A stretch of DNA of 64,000 bases, taken from Aureococcus anophagefferens. Lineage: Eukaryota; Sar; Pelagophyceae; Pelagomonadales; Pelagomonadaceae. The notes under the pieces were generated by a model. The model ran no database searches. It was not told the origin of the DNA and saw only the letters and a list, made by a program, of their open reading frames with translations. Shown here one piece after another: positions 49,323 through 59,409 of this stretch (the stretch's first letter is position 1; the number at the start of each line of letters is the position of its first letter). A program made the translations under genes and the position numbers. Where the stretch lies: the NCBI RefSeq assembly GCF_000186865.1, contig NW_008705568.1:521513-585512 (forward strand), read 5' to 3'.

Positions 49323-50906
49323 CTATCGTCGTCGCGCGATCGCCGCGGCGCCGCGCCACGCGGCCGTGGACGCGTCCCCGACGTCCGCGAGCCGCGTCTT
49401 CCGCTTCGCCCGGTTCCTGAGCTCGTCGCATAAGCCCGGGAGGTCCGCGCCGCCGCCGACGAGGGCCACGGCGCCCGCCGCGAGGTCGAGCAACGGCGCC
49501 TGCTTGCCGAGCGCCTCGCCGAGCGCCTGCTCCAGCGCGCCGCCGCCGTCGCGCGGCGCGAGCAGCGCGCGGCGGCAGACCGCCGCGTGGTCGCCGTCGG
49601 TCCGCTTCGCGTGCTCCGCGATCGCCGACGACGCGAGGCCCGCGTCGCCGTCGAGGACCTGGCGCTCGCGGAGGAGGAGCTGCACGTAGTTGGTCAGCGC
49701 GGCGCCGCCGAGGCGGCCGTGGCGGTCCGTGGCGCCGAGCGCCGACGCGCGGAAGTGGCCCAGGTCGAGGACGACGTCGAGGGTTTCGCCGGCGACGGCG
49801 GCGACGCAGTCACAGGGCTCGACGACGCGGATCCGGCTCCCGCGGCCGCCGACCGCGCGTTTCGCCGCGCGCAGCAGGGGCCCCGCCTCCGCGAGCGGCG
49901 GCCGCACGAGCACGAGGGACAGCGTGTCGAGGGGCACGCGCAATCGGTCGGCGACGTGGCCGAGCAGATCCCGCAAAATTCGATAGTCCTCCAGGAGGAG
50001 CTTCTGGCGGAGTAAAGGCGGCGGCGGCAGCGGCGGCGCCGAGTCCTCGACGGCGTCCACGGGCGTCTCCGCGACGGCGAGCGTGCCGCGCAGCGCGTCG
50101 AAGGCGACGTCGAGCACTTCCGGCGACCGCCAGGACGGCAGGCCGTAGCGGACGTGGCGCAGGCCCAGGTCGACGACGACGCCCGTTTCGTCGATTTCTT
50201 TGCGCGTGCGGTAGGCCGTCGCGTAGGGCGTCGGGCCGCGGAGCGCCGGCCGGAGGGCGCCGCCGCCCGCCCAGGCGCGCCAGCGGCACTCCGTCGCGGG
50301 GACGAGCCAGGCCGTGACGGCCTTGCTCAGCTCCGTCTCGAGCGTCACGAGCGTCCGCGGCGCCGGCGCCAAAAAGGCCAGCGCGTGGAACGCAAAGGCG
50401 TCGGCGGGGACGACGTCGGCGATGGACCGGCCGCTCGCGCGCCGCACGGGCCGCACGGTCGTCGTCTTCGGCGGCGGCGGCGACCAGAGGCTGTCGCGGA
50501 CGGCGGGCGCCTCCCTCGGCGGCGCCGCGTCGACGGCGGCGGCGACCGCCGCCCGCACGCGCTTCGGCAGCGACTCGCTCCGCGCGAGGGGCGCCGACGG
50601 CGCGGACACGGCGGCCTGCCGGGGCAGCGTCCGCGCCAGCACGTTCGCCGGGATCGACGCCTCGTGGGCGGCGTAGAAGGCCGCGGCCCGCTCGACCTCG
50701 TCGCGCTGCTGGGAAGCGCGGCTCGACCTCTTCCGCGGCTTGCTCTCCGCCTCGAGCTTCGCCGCGGCGCGCCGCCGCCACTCGGCCGCCGCCTTGACGT
50801 CCGGCTTGTGCCACACCTCGCCGTGGGCGCGCTGGGTGGGCGCCATGCCGAACGGGCTGCTGCGCCGTGTGCCGGTTGTTGAAGCGCTAGGATTACAGGT
50901 AGGCAT
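49323..50906 (-). CDS. Divergent actin-related protein with a possible F-box-like N-terminal segment
   Basis: 527 residues from ATG 50906; a second ATG at 50846 (MAPTQRAHGE) is possible. The C-terminal ~300 residues have the actin/Hsp70 fold pattern: TGVVVDLGLRHVRYGL (phosphate loop-like), LDVVLDLGHFRASALG (second phosphate loop), GGAALTNYVQLLLRE and AVALVGGGADLPG (adenosine loop). Residues ~165-215 (ADVVPADAFAFHALAFLAPA) look like an F-box or similar helices. It does not match conventional actin closely; an ARP of chromatin complexes or an F-box-actin-like fusion are possibilities. Confidence 0.6.
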   Translation of the reverse strand: MPTCNPSASTTGTRRSSPFGMAPTQRAHGEVWHKPDVKAAAEWRRRAAAKLEAESKPRKRSSRASQQRDEVERAAAFYAAHEASIPANVLARTLPRQAAVSAPSAPLARSESLPKRVRAAVAAAVDAAPPREAPAVRDSLWSPPPPKTTTVRPVRRASGRSIADVVPADAFAFHALAFLAPAPRTLVTLETELSKAVTAWLVPATECRWRAWAGGGALRPALRGPTPYATAYRTRKEIDETGVVVDLGLRHVRYGLPSWRSPEVLDVAFDALRGTLAVAETPVDAVEDSAPPLPPPPLLRQKLLLEDYRILRDLLGHVADRLRVPLDTLSLVLVRPPLAEAGPLLRAAKRAVGGRGSRIRVVEPCDCVAAVAGETLDVVLDLGHFRASALGATDRHGRLGGAALTNYVQLLLRERQVLDGDAGLASSAIAEHAKRTDGDHAAVCRRALLAPRDGGGALEQALGEALGKQAPLLDLAAGAVALVGGGADLPGLCDELRNRAKRKTRLADVGDASTAAWRGAAAIARRR

Positions 50907-50926
50907 GTGGTAGGCTAAGCTTTCTT

Positions 50927-51936
50927 ATGAGCGCTGAACCCAGCCGAAGCGCGACCCACGCGTTGATCGCCGCGACCTCTTCCACGCGCCGGAGCTTCGC
51001 CGCGGCCCGCGCCAGGAAGATGGCCAAACCATCAGCCGTCGAGTTCAAGTATGTCGTCACCGCATCCACGGAAGAAGCGGTCGCGCCCGAAGCCCAGTAC
51101 CACGCGCTCGCGCGCAGCCCGTTAGACGCTGGCGCTCTCGAAATGATCTGGGAGATGGCGTTGGAGGATGCGCTCCAGGACGAGTCGCGGCTGCGGGAAC
51201 GCGTGCTCGCCGCGCTCAAGCGCACGGAGGGCGCGGCGCTCGACGCGCGCAAACGGTGCATCGGCGCCGCGCTGGAGCACCGGGAGGCCCGCGTCGGCGT
51301 CGTCGTCGTCGCGAGCAAGGCGCCGTGCGATCCCTTCGGGTGCCTTCTCGCCGGCGGCGGCGCCTTCCTCAACGCGGTGCGCGGCTCGAGCGGCGCGAGG
51401 ATCTGGCTCGAGCCGCGGAGCCAGAGCGACCGCTGCGTCGCGAACATCGCCTCCGCGCGCCTCCTCCTGGTGACGGCCGACTCCGCCCGCCAAGTCATGG
51501 ACGCGCTGCGGGACATCGTCCCGAAGCTCGCCGAGGAGGCGTGCGCCATCGCCGGGCGGCCCCGCCGCCGCCGCCGGTGGCCGCTTCGGCGCCCGTCCAG
51601 GCCGTTCCGGCGTTCGGAGGGTATTCTCCACCTGCTCCTCCAGCGTTTACTTTCGGGCAGGCCGTGCCGCCCGCTCCGGCGTCGCCGCCCGGTTCGCCCG
51701 GTTCGACGACGGTCGTCTGCTCGCCAGTCCGGTCCGCGACCGCGCCCGCGCCGGCGGCCTGCACGCCCCCGCCGTCCCAGACGCAGACGCCGCCGTCGAA
51801 GAAGCGGCCCGCGCCCTCGCCGATCTCCCCGGAGCAGCGCGCTCGCGCGGCCGCGAACAAGGAGGCGGCCCTCCGGAAACTCGCGGAGAAACGCGCGCGG
51901 CGGGAATCGGCCGTGGCCAGCGCGTATGAACGGTAA
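50927..51936 (+). CDS. Protein with a possible RPA-binding C-terminal helix; one frame break
   Basis: Starts at ATG 50927, only 20 bp from the ATG of the divergent actin-like gene. The N-terminal part (VVVASKAPCDPFGCLLAGGG, then RLLLVTADSARQVMDALR) reads in one frame to about 51551; a one-base break in a C/G-rich run moves it into a Pro-rich frame ending PISPEQRARAAANKEAALRK. That tail resembles the helix used by SMARCAL1, TIPIN and XPA to bind RPA32 (x-x-E-Q-R-x-x-x-x-x-N-x-x-x-A-L). Role in DNA repair or replication is an inference. The stop codon lies 3 bp from the next gene's stop. Confidence 0.5.
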
Positions 51937-51939
51937 TGG

Positions 51940-53966
51940 TTATTCTCGCGGTTGTCGCGTCGGCGGCGGCTCGCGGGGGGGCGGCGGCTCCCGCTCCCGG
52001 GATCGGGAGCGCCGGCGGCGCCGCGGCGGCGCGCCGTCGGGCTTCTTCGGCGACGGTTTCACCCACGTCGGCGCCGCTTTGGCGGACTTGGTCCGCTTCG
52101 ACGCCGGCGATTCCCAGGGTTCTCGATGCTCGGGGCTTTTGGCCAGGAGGTGGCGCTCGAAGGGCGTGAGCTGCTCCGCCATCTCGATGGGCGGCGGCGA
52201 CTTCTTCCGAGTCGGCGGCGCCCGGGCCGCCGCCTCGGCCCGCTCGCGGCTCGCCTGGGCAGGACAAGAGTGCGAAATTCCCAACTTCAAAGGCTCATCT
52301 CTCGGCCGTTTTCCACTCGTTTCGGCTGATTTTTGGACGAGCGATCATCTCTCGGAACGGTCTCGAAGCGTGGATGCTTTTTTCAGAACGCGCGCGCGCG
52401 GAACACTCACGTTGAAGCGACGTTGAATCACCCTTGTCCTGCCCTGCGGCTCGCGCGCGCCATCCGCATCGCGCGGTCCGGCCGCGGCGCGGGCGCCGGG
52501 GACCCCCATCGGCGACGCCCCATGGGCCCCCGCGGCGGCGGCGGCAACGTCGTCGGCGCGTCGAGCGCGTCGAGGTAGCCGCCGCGGTCGTCGCGCCACG
52601 CGCCGCCGCCCAGGGGGATCGTCTCCCGCGGCGGCGCGGGCGACGTCTTCCGCGCCGCGGGCGCGGGCACCGGCGACGCTTCCCGCGGGGCCCGCGTCGG
52701 CGCGGACGCCGGCGCGATCGCCTCGACGCCGAGGGCCGCGAGGACGTCCGGGACCACGGCGCCGTGGCCCTCGGACGTCGGATGGTACGTGTCCATCCAG
52801 AAGCCCTCGCGGTCGCGCGCCGTGATCGCCGCGGCCTCGTCGAAGAAGACGACGCGGCACTCCGGGTACGCGGCCTGGACGTCGCGCACGACCTCGAGGT
52901 GCAGCTCGTTGAGCCAGGCGCCGAGGCCGTCGACGGCGCGCTTCGAGACGTCCGACGGCACGGTCCGGAAGAGGCAGACCTTCATGAGCCCTTGGGCCAG
53001 CGGAAGCGCGCCGCAGATGGGCATGCCCGAGACTACAATGGTCTTCGGCCGCCACGCGGCGGCGACGTCGAGGACCGCGCGGCGCACGGACGCGACGGCG
53101 ACGGGCGCGGCGGCGCCGAAGAACGACGGGCCGAGCGCGCGCCGGAAGTCGACGGTCCCGCGCCGCGCGCCGCAGAAGCGCCGCAGGCACGCCGGCTTCG
53201 AGCTCCAGAGCAAGAGACGGAGCATGTCCAACCACAGCGGCCACCAGTACCGCACGATCTTCTTCAGCACGTCGTTGCCGCCGTTGTGGACGACGACCAG
53301 CAAGTCGTCGTCGAGCTCGAGGCGCCAGTCGGCGATGGCCCGGCGCGCGAGGCGCACCTGGGGCACGAGGTCCGGCGACTGGGCGCCGCCGAACGACACG
53401 TTGACGCACGCGAGGTGCTTCGGTCTGACGACGGCGTCGTAGACTCGACCGGGCCAGCTTCGCTGCTTCGTCGCGAAGTCGTCGCAGTAGGAGTCGCCGA
53501 GGATGACGCAGCCCACGCGGCGGCTCGCCTTATGCTGCAAGCCTGGGGGTAACTCCTCTGCATGTGTCGATGGTGCTGAGGCTGCCCCACGAACCAGCGT
53601 CGCGTAGTTGCGCTCCTCGACGAAGTGCCTCCATTTCGCGCGCGTGAAGTAGCGTTGAACCTCGGCGGTCTCTTCGCGGTGGTGCGACCAGACGCGGCGG
53701 CCGCGGCGCTTTATGTCCTCGCGCAGGATGTCGAGGAGCGACGCCGGCGCGAGCGGCTCCGGCGGCGGCTCGCGCGGCGCGACGCGCCGCGGCGGCGGGT
53801 CGTCGAGCGGCGTCGCGTCCTTGACGACGAGCAAGGCGACGAGGACGACGCAAAACGCCGCAACGCCGAGCGCCTCCGGTGCGGCGGTTCTGATGAAGCG
53901 GCATGCGGCGACGCCGGCCCAGGCCAGCGTCGGCGCCGCGCAGGCGACGACGACGTAGTCCGACAT
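51940..53966 (-). CDS. SGNH/GDSL hydrolase, membrane-anchored, with an antisense introner
   Basis: Exon 1 53966-52455, exon 2 52254-51940, 608 residues. Two hydrophobic stretches lie near the N-terminus (VVVACAAPTLAWAGVAAC; LGVAAFCVVLVALLVV). SGNH blocks: GCVILGDSYCDDF (catalytic Ser), NVSFGGAQ (Gly), VVHNGGNDVL (Asn) and MDTYHPTSEGH (Asp, His), so it should be active. Family members are esterases or acetyl-sugar hydrolases. Exon 2 encodes a Pro/Arg/Ser-rich tail. The intron lies in phase 0 between MRMARA and ASRERAE. Confidence 0.8.
52255..52454 (-). mobile_element. Introner family A, copy 3, inserted antisense to its host gene
   Basis: Target duplication CGGCTCGC (plus strand 52247-52254 and 52447-52454). 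The element (52255-52446, 192 bp) has the same internal orientation on the plus strand as copies 1 and 2, but the host gene is on the minus strand, so the intron reads the element backwards: GCGAGCCG, CAGGGCAGG ... CCTGCCCAG. The intron is GC-AG and again exactly 200 bp. Removal keeps phase 0. Confidence 0.93.
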
Positions 53967-54126
53967 GCTACTCAGAGCTCCCCATTCTACACCATCATCC
54001 CCATCATCGTCGGCCTTGAAGGCTTTATGTTTTCAGTTTCTGGGATCTCCTTGGTTGCCGTGCGTGAATCGAGAGGGCGCCTCTCGCGCCGTCTGACTTT
54101 TCCAAGCACATCCACTGACTGTTGCC

Positions 54127-56467
54127 ATGGCCGAGCCGCCGGAGCGTCTCGGCCATGCGGAGTCGCTCCCGCTGAACATCGAACCGTCGGAGCAATCGAT
54201 TCGCAAGGCGGGGTCGAAGGGATCCCTCCATTCCCTGTTGTCCACCTCGCCGCAGTCGCCGGCGTCGCCGGGCGCGCCGCCGCCGCCGCCGCGCGGCGCC
54301 GGCGGCTCGCCCCGCGGCCTCGCGTCCGGGAGCCTGCGGCGCGGCGACGGCGCCCTCTGGCACAGCTCGTCGTCGCGCGCGGCCGCCGCGTCCGCCCGCG
54401 CCGGCTTCCCGACCCGCTCACGTCGAACCTCGTAGGGGAGCGCTTCGCCATCCCGTCGACGGCGCGGCTCTCGCAGAGCTACTCGCAGCCCCGCGCGTCC
54501 CGCCGCGTCCGAGTACCATCGCACAAACCCTGAAAAAATGAACGACAGGCACGCTCCTCGCCGTCGAAGAGAAGCTCACGGCCAAGGACACGGTCACGGG
54601 CCGCCTCGAGCGGCTCGACGGCGGCGGGTCCTGGCGCGCGTGCTACTGCGAGCTCGCCGGCGGGCGGCTCCGCGTGCTCGCGCCGGGCCGGGACCCGCGG
54701 CGGCCCGACGGCGCCGACGACAGCGACAGCGACGCCGACGACGTCTTCGTCGAGGCGCTCGAGGAGCTCGCCGTCGACGCCGGCGGCCGCGGCCGGCGCG
54801 GCGCGACGCTGAACCTGACGCGGTGCCGCGTCGTCGGCACGTCGCCGCAGCACGGCGCCACCGCGTTCAAGTTGGTGGTGGACCGGGGCCCCGCGGCGGA
54901 CGTCGCCGCGTGCCACTTCCGCGCGCCGTCCTACGACGACATGTGCGCCTGGCTCCTCGGGTTCCACCGGTCCCTGGCCGTCGTCGTCGCGCGCATCCGG
55001 CGGCGCCGCGCGGCGTCGCTCCCGTTCAGCCGGAGCCGGTCCGCTTCCACCGACGAGTCGCCGTCGGGGAGCCCCTGCTCCCAGGGCGACGCCCACGGCG
55101 TGCGCAAGAAGTCGAGCTCGCGGCGGCGCGGCAGCGGCGACGCCTGCGCGAGCCCGCTGAGCCCGCCGCGGAGCCGCGCGGCGACGTCGCCCGCGCGCCA
55201 GTTCCCGCTGTCGTCGCCGCTGCGGCCGCCGCTCGGGACGCCGCCGCCCCCGACGCCCCCGCCGGCCGGCGACGACGGCGGCGCCCTCTGCCGCAAGTCG
55301 AGCGCGAGGCCCTTCCACGGCAAGACGGCCGCGGAGCCCGCGCCGGCGCCCGCGGCGGCGCCGAAGAAGTACGTGCCGCCGCACCTCCGCGCGGGCTACG
55401 CGCCGTCGCCGCCGCCGCCGGCCGACGCCTTCGAGGAGACGGGCGACGCCATCACGGGCGGCTTCTTCGCCGAGGAGGGGAGCCCCTGGCGGACCGCGCC
55501 GGGCCTCCGGTACCGGAGCGGCGCCGTCTGCGAGAAGGGCATCCGGCGCCACAACGAGGACGCGTGCGCCGACGGCCCGGCGCCGCCGGCGGGCCTCGAG
55601 GGCGCGGCCTACTTCGCCGTCTACGACGGCCACAGCGGCTTCGACGTCGCCGCGCGCTGCCGCGACGAATTGCACGGTCTGTTCTACGAAGAATTCCAAA
55701 AGTCCGAGGACCCGGCGGCCGCTTTAGAAACATCGTTCCTCGCGCTCGACGCGGCCTACTGCGCCGAGGCCGCGCGGGGCGACGCGTCGCCGGACGCCGG
55801 CGCGACGGCGCTCGCGCTCGTGCTCGAGTGCGGCGGGGGTTCAAGCCCACGAGCCGTCGTCGCGAACTGCGGCGACTGCGCGTGCGTCCTCGGCCGGAAA
55901 GGGGCGCCCGTGCCCCTGAGCGCGCCCCACGCGCCGGCGCCGGGCTCGTCCGAGGCCGCGCGCGTCGAGGCCGCCGGCGGCTGGGTCACCGCGGAGACGG
56001 ATCTCTGCGTCGGGCGGCTGCACGCGATGGATCTGGCCGACGACGAGATCTTCGCGGACGCGCACGAGCGCGTGCGCCTCAACGAGATCCACCGCGTCTG
56101 CGGCGAGGTCGCCGTGACGCGCGCCATCGGCGACGTCGACTTCAAGGGCTGGCCGTGCGACGGCCGCGAGAGTCCCTGCTTCGCGTACCCGGAGGGCCAC
56201 GACGGGTCCTTCGCCGCGGACCTGCTCGTGGCGACGCCGGAGGTCGTCGCCGAGGCGCTCCGGCCCGGGGATTCCTTCCTGCTCCTGGCGACGGACGGCC
56301 TCTGGGACGTCGTCGCGCCCGCGGAGGCCGTCGCCGTCGCGGGCCGCCGCTTCGACGCGGGCGACCACCCGAAGGCCGTCGCGGCCCACCTCGTCGACCG
56401 CGCGCTGCGCCTCGGCTCGGGCGACAACGTCACCGTGCTCCTCGTCCAGCTCGAGGTCGCCCCGTAA
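54127..56467 (+). CDS. PH-domain protein phosphatase 2C (PPM family)
   Basis: Exon 1 from ATG 54127 is Ser/Pro-rich (LHSLLSTSPQSPASPG). A one-base break near 54408-54411 is needed to continue into DPLTSNLVGERFAIPSTARL. A very short intron (54505-54548 with GC donor or 54513-54548 with GT donor) ends CGACAG and leads to a PH-like domain (TVTGRLERLDGGGSWRACYC, ~130-260). A disordered linker contains KKYVPPHLRAG. The PP2C domain is complete: KGIRRHNEDA, VYDGHSGFDVA, VANCGDCACVL, VTRAIGDVD, LLLATDGLWDVV and GSGDNVTVLL, so the Mn/Mg-binding Asp residues are present. It probably acts at membranes via the PH domain. Confidence 0.75.
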
Positions 56468-56628
56468 CACTCTCGTGAGGTTGCGTGTCGACGCGCGAGC
56501 GGGTGCCGCCGACGGTCCTCTTCGAGGCGCGCGTCTCGCTCCACAGCGGACCCGTGCGTGCGGCGTACGTCTCACTCTACTACGCAGTACTACTACACAA
56601 CTTATTACTGTACAGGGGCGCGCAGCGG

Positions 56629-56942
56629 CTACGAGTTGCGGAGCGCGAAGCCGAGCAATGCGACGACGATGAAGACGACGCCGCCGAGCACGTAGGAGTT
56701 GGAGGTGAGCTCGCTTGACGTGCCCTCTAAGAGCCCTCGGTTTTTTAACGGCGCGCCCAGGCCGCCTTGGGCTCCGCCTTCTCCGCCTTCGCCGGCTTCT
56801 CCGCCTTCGTCGCGGCCGGCTTCTTCTTCCGGGGCCACCAGGGGTAGATTCTGGCGTCGTCGACGGCGCGGGCTGCCCGGCCCGCTGTTTCGGCGGCGTC
56901 GCCGAGCGGATGCACCTTGTTGATGGCGTCGCCCGGATCCAT
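56629..56942 (-). CDS. Small single-pass membrane protein; one frame break
   Basis: From ATG 56942 the protein reads MDPGDAINKVHPLGDAAETA, then RIYPWWPRKKKPAATKAEKP. Near 56756-56758 a base appears to be missing in a G run (coding strand); after it the frame continues APLKNRGLLEGTSSELTSNS and a C-terminal membrane helix GGVVFIVVALLGFALRNS. About 104 residues in all. No family recognised. It keeps its place in the alternating strand order, which supports it as a real gene. Confidence 0.5.
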
Positions 56943-57073
56943 TCGCGTGGCGGCGCGTGCTGCAGCGCTGCGGCAACAGGAAGGGGCCGAAGCCGTGAAT
57001 CTCCTGTGACGGGCTGCCTCTGCGTTTTATTGCAACTGCACTCACTTCAACAAAAAAGGCAACTCGCCGCCGA

Positions 57074-58492
57074 ATGCCGCGTCCTCACCCGCTCTCGACT
57101 TGCGCCCCGTCGTCGAGCGAGCGCATGGCCGACCCGACCGTCATCATCGCCGGCGCCGGCATCGGCGGCTTGACGCTGGCCCTCGCGCTCAAGACGCACT
57201 GCGGCCTCGAGGGCTCGGAGATCCTGGTCCTGGAGCAGGCGCCGGCCTTCGGCGACGGCGTCGGCGGCGGCATCGGCCTCTACGCCAACGGGCTGCGCGT
57301 GCTGCGCGACGCGTCGCCGGCGCTCCTCGCGGCCGTGCGCGAGGCGGGCTACCCCTACGTCTACCGGCGCTGGCTGCGCCACGACGGGACCGAGGTCGCC
57401 GTCGCGGAGGAGAAGGAGCTCTGCGGCGACCCGGAGCTCCAGAGCCTGGGCATCCGGCGCTGGAAGCTGCAGCAGGCGCTCTGCGACGCGGCCCGGGCCG
57501 CGGGGATCGTCGTCGAGTTCGGGTCCCGCGTCGAGGAGGTTACAGAAATACCCGGCGGCGCCGTCGTCCGCACGGCCGAGGGCGCGCGCAAGGCCAAGGT
57601 GATCTTCGGCGCCGACGGCCTCAAGTCGCAGGCCCGGCGCGCCGTCGCCGGCGCGGACCTGCCCGCGCACTTCACGGGCGTGACCTGCCTCATGGGCTCC
57701 GCGCCGGTGGCCCGGCCCGTGCGCGGCATCTGCTTTCCCAGTTCTTCTACGACGAAATGCCACGCGTGCTACTACCCCACGGGCGAACAGGAGACGGTCT
57801 TCCAGCTCTACTTCCCCGCGGAGACCGTCGCGGAGAACTGGGGCCCGCTCGCGCCCGCCGAGGCCGCGACGCAGGCCGGAGCGTTGGCGAACGACCTCGA
57901 GCGGGACGGCTGGGACGCCGCGCTGCTAGAACCGCTCCGGGGCCCGCCGGACTCCGTCATCCGCGTGGGCATCTTCGCGCGGGACCCGCTCACCACGTGG
58001 GTCAAGGGCCGCGTGTTTCTGGTGGGCGACGCGGCGCACCCGCCCGTGCCCTACATCGGCCAAGGCGCCATGCAGGCCATGGAGGACGTCGGCGTCCTCG
58101 CGCTCTGCCTGAAGCGCTTCTGCTGCGAACACGGAACATTCGACCCGACGGACGCGGCGCTCGCGGCGGCGGCCGAGGTCTACCAGAAGATCCGCGTGCC
58201 GCGCGCGACGCGCGTGCTCGCGAGCTCCCACGTGCTCGGCGCGTCGCAGCAGCGCCGCGCGGAGTCGTGGTCCTACAACTTGCGGCGCGAGTGGTCCATC
58301 CGGCTCCAGTGCCTCCTCCACGGCACGCTGCCCATCATGAAGCCCGGCGTCGCCTACGACTACGCCGCGGACGTGCGGCGCCACCTCGACGGCGACGCCG
58401 CCGCGCCCGCGCCGGCGCGCGCGCCGCTGGTGGTCGCCGGCGTCGCCTTCGCGGCCGCGGCGGTCGTCGCTTTGCGCAAGGCGCGGGCCTGA
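57074..58492 (+). CDS. FAD-dependent monooxygenase (UbiH / zeaxanthin-epoxidase-like group)
   Basis: 472 residues from ATG 57074; a second ATG at 57125 (MADPTVIIAG) begins the domain and may be the real start. The FAD-binding Rossmann motif is VIIAGAGIGGLTLALAL; the middle has IRRWKLQQALCDAA and the second FAD motif is VFLVGDAAHPPVPYIGQGA, which is diagnostic of the aromatic hydroxylase/epoxidase group. The C-terminus ends in a hydrophobic helix (LVVAGVAFAAAAVVAL), so it is probably membrane-attached. Substrate unknown. Confidence 0.85.
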   Translation: MPRPHPLSTCAPSSSERMADPTVIIAGAGIGGLTLALALKTHCGLEGSEILVLEQAPAFGDGVGGGIGLYANGLRVLRDASPALLAAVREAGYPYVYRRWLRHDGTEVAVAEEKELCGDPELQSLGIRRWKLQQALCDAARAAGIVVEFGSRVEEVTEIPGGAVVRTAEGARKAKVIFGADGLKSQARRAVAGADLPAHFTGVTCLMGSAPVARPVRGICFPSSSTTKCHACYYPTGEQETVFQLYFPAETVAENWGPLAPAEAATQAGALANDLERDGWDAALLEPLRGPPDSVIRVGIFARDPLTTWVKGRVFLVGDAAHPPVPYIGQGAMQAMEDVGVLALCLKRFCCEHGTFDPTDAALAAAAEVYQKIRVPRATRVLASSHVLGASQQRRAESWSYNLRREWSIRLQCLLHGTLPIMKPGVAYDYAADVRRHLDGDAAAPAPARAPLVVAGVAFAAAAVVALRKARA

Positions 58493-58518
58493 GCATGGCG
58501 ACCCCCCCACTTCCGTTA

Positions 58519-59409
58519 CTAGGCGCATTTCAACACGTACCAGTCCGGGAGGACGACCTCGCCCGCCGTCGGGATCGCGCTCGTCGTCGTCGCGTAGACG
58601 CGGTGGTCCGCGCGGAGGAAGAACTCGTCGACCGCGTCCTTCGTGCCGAAGTAGTAGCCCGCGGGGCGCACCCAGCCCGCGTGGTAGTCGTTGCCCGCGA
58701 AGAGGCCGCCGCGCCGCAGCTTGGGCCACCAGGCCTCGAGGTCGCCCCGGACGCCGCTGTACGTGTGCTCCGCGTCAAGGTACACGAAGTCCAAACTCGC
58801 GTCCGGGAAGGCCCGCGCGGCGTCGAGCGACGCGAGGCCCTCGCGCAGTGCGGCCCGGCGGCCGTAGGGCGCCACGGCCGCCCGCGTCGCCGCGACGTCG
58901 CCGGCCCGGTCCGCGTCGTAGAAGTCGACGGCGGCCCAGAGGTCCACGAGGTGCAGCTCCGACAGCGCGGAGCCGTTCAGCAGCTTCGCGGCGAACTCGC
59001 CGCGGTGCGTGCCGACCTCGACGCCCGTGCCCGCGTAGCCCAGGTCCGCGAGGAGGCGGGGCAGGCCGTCGCGGTCCGGCAGGGACCGCAGGAGGCGTAA
59101 AGGTGTGTGGCTCCGCGAGCTCGGCCGCCTCCGCTCGTCCCGCAACCCCTCCAGCACGACGGCGCGCCGCGCCTCCAGGGGCTCGTCGGCGCAGGCCGTC
59201 CGCCCGAAGATCTCGTCGGCGACGAAGTCCGCGTCGTTTTCGAGGTCGCCGCGGAGCTCCACGGTGAAGGGGATGACCTCGCCGCGGCAGGAGACGTAGA
59301 GATCGCGCGTCGTCAGCTGCTGCGCCGCCCAGGGCACGTTCGCGTCCCACCAGGCCTGCGACGCGCGGGCGCAGGCGTCGTCGCGCAGCTCCTGGCGCTG
59401 GCCGGCCAC
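58519..59409 (-). CDS. Class I SAM-dependent methyltransferase (Methyltransf_24-like); 5' end uncertain
   Basis: The frame encodes about 296 residues. SAM-binding features: YAGTGVEVGTHRGEFAAKLL (motif I), HLVDLWAAVDFYDADR (acidic loop) and LDFVYLDAEHTYSGVRGDL (motif IV/post-IV), followed by GGLFAGNDYHAGW. No ATG starts this frame; the nearest ATG upstream (near 59449) is in another frame and would need a one-base shift near 59400. The family methylates small molecules or sugars. Stop codons of this and the monooxygenase are 26 bp apart. Confidence 0.65.
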   Translation of the reverse strand: MAGQRQELRDDACARASQAWWDANVPWAAQQLTTRDLYVSCRGEVIPFTVELRGDLENDADFVADEIFGRTACADEPLEARRAVVLEGLRDERRRPSSRSHTPLRLLRSLPDRDGLPRLLADLGYAGTGVEVGTHRGEFAAKLLNGSALSELHLVDLWAAVDFYDADRAGDVAATRAAVAPYGRRAALREGLASLDAARAFPDASLDFVYLDAEHTYSGVRGDLEAWWPKLRRGGLFAGNDYHAGWVRPAGYYFGTKDAVDEFFLRADHRVYATTTSAIPTAGEVVLPDWYVLKCA

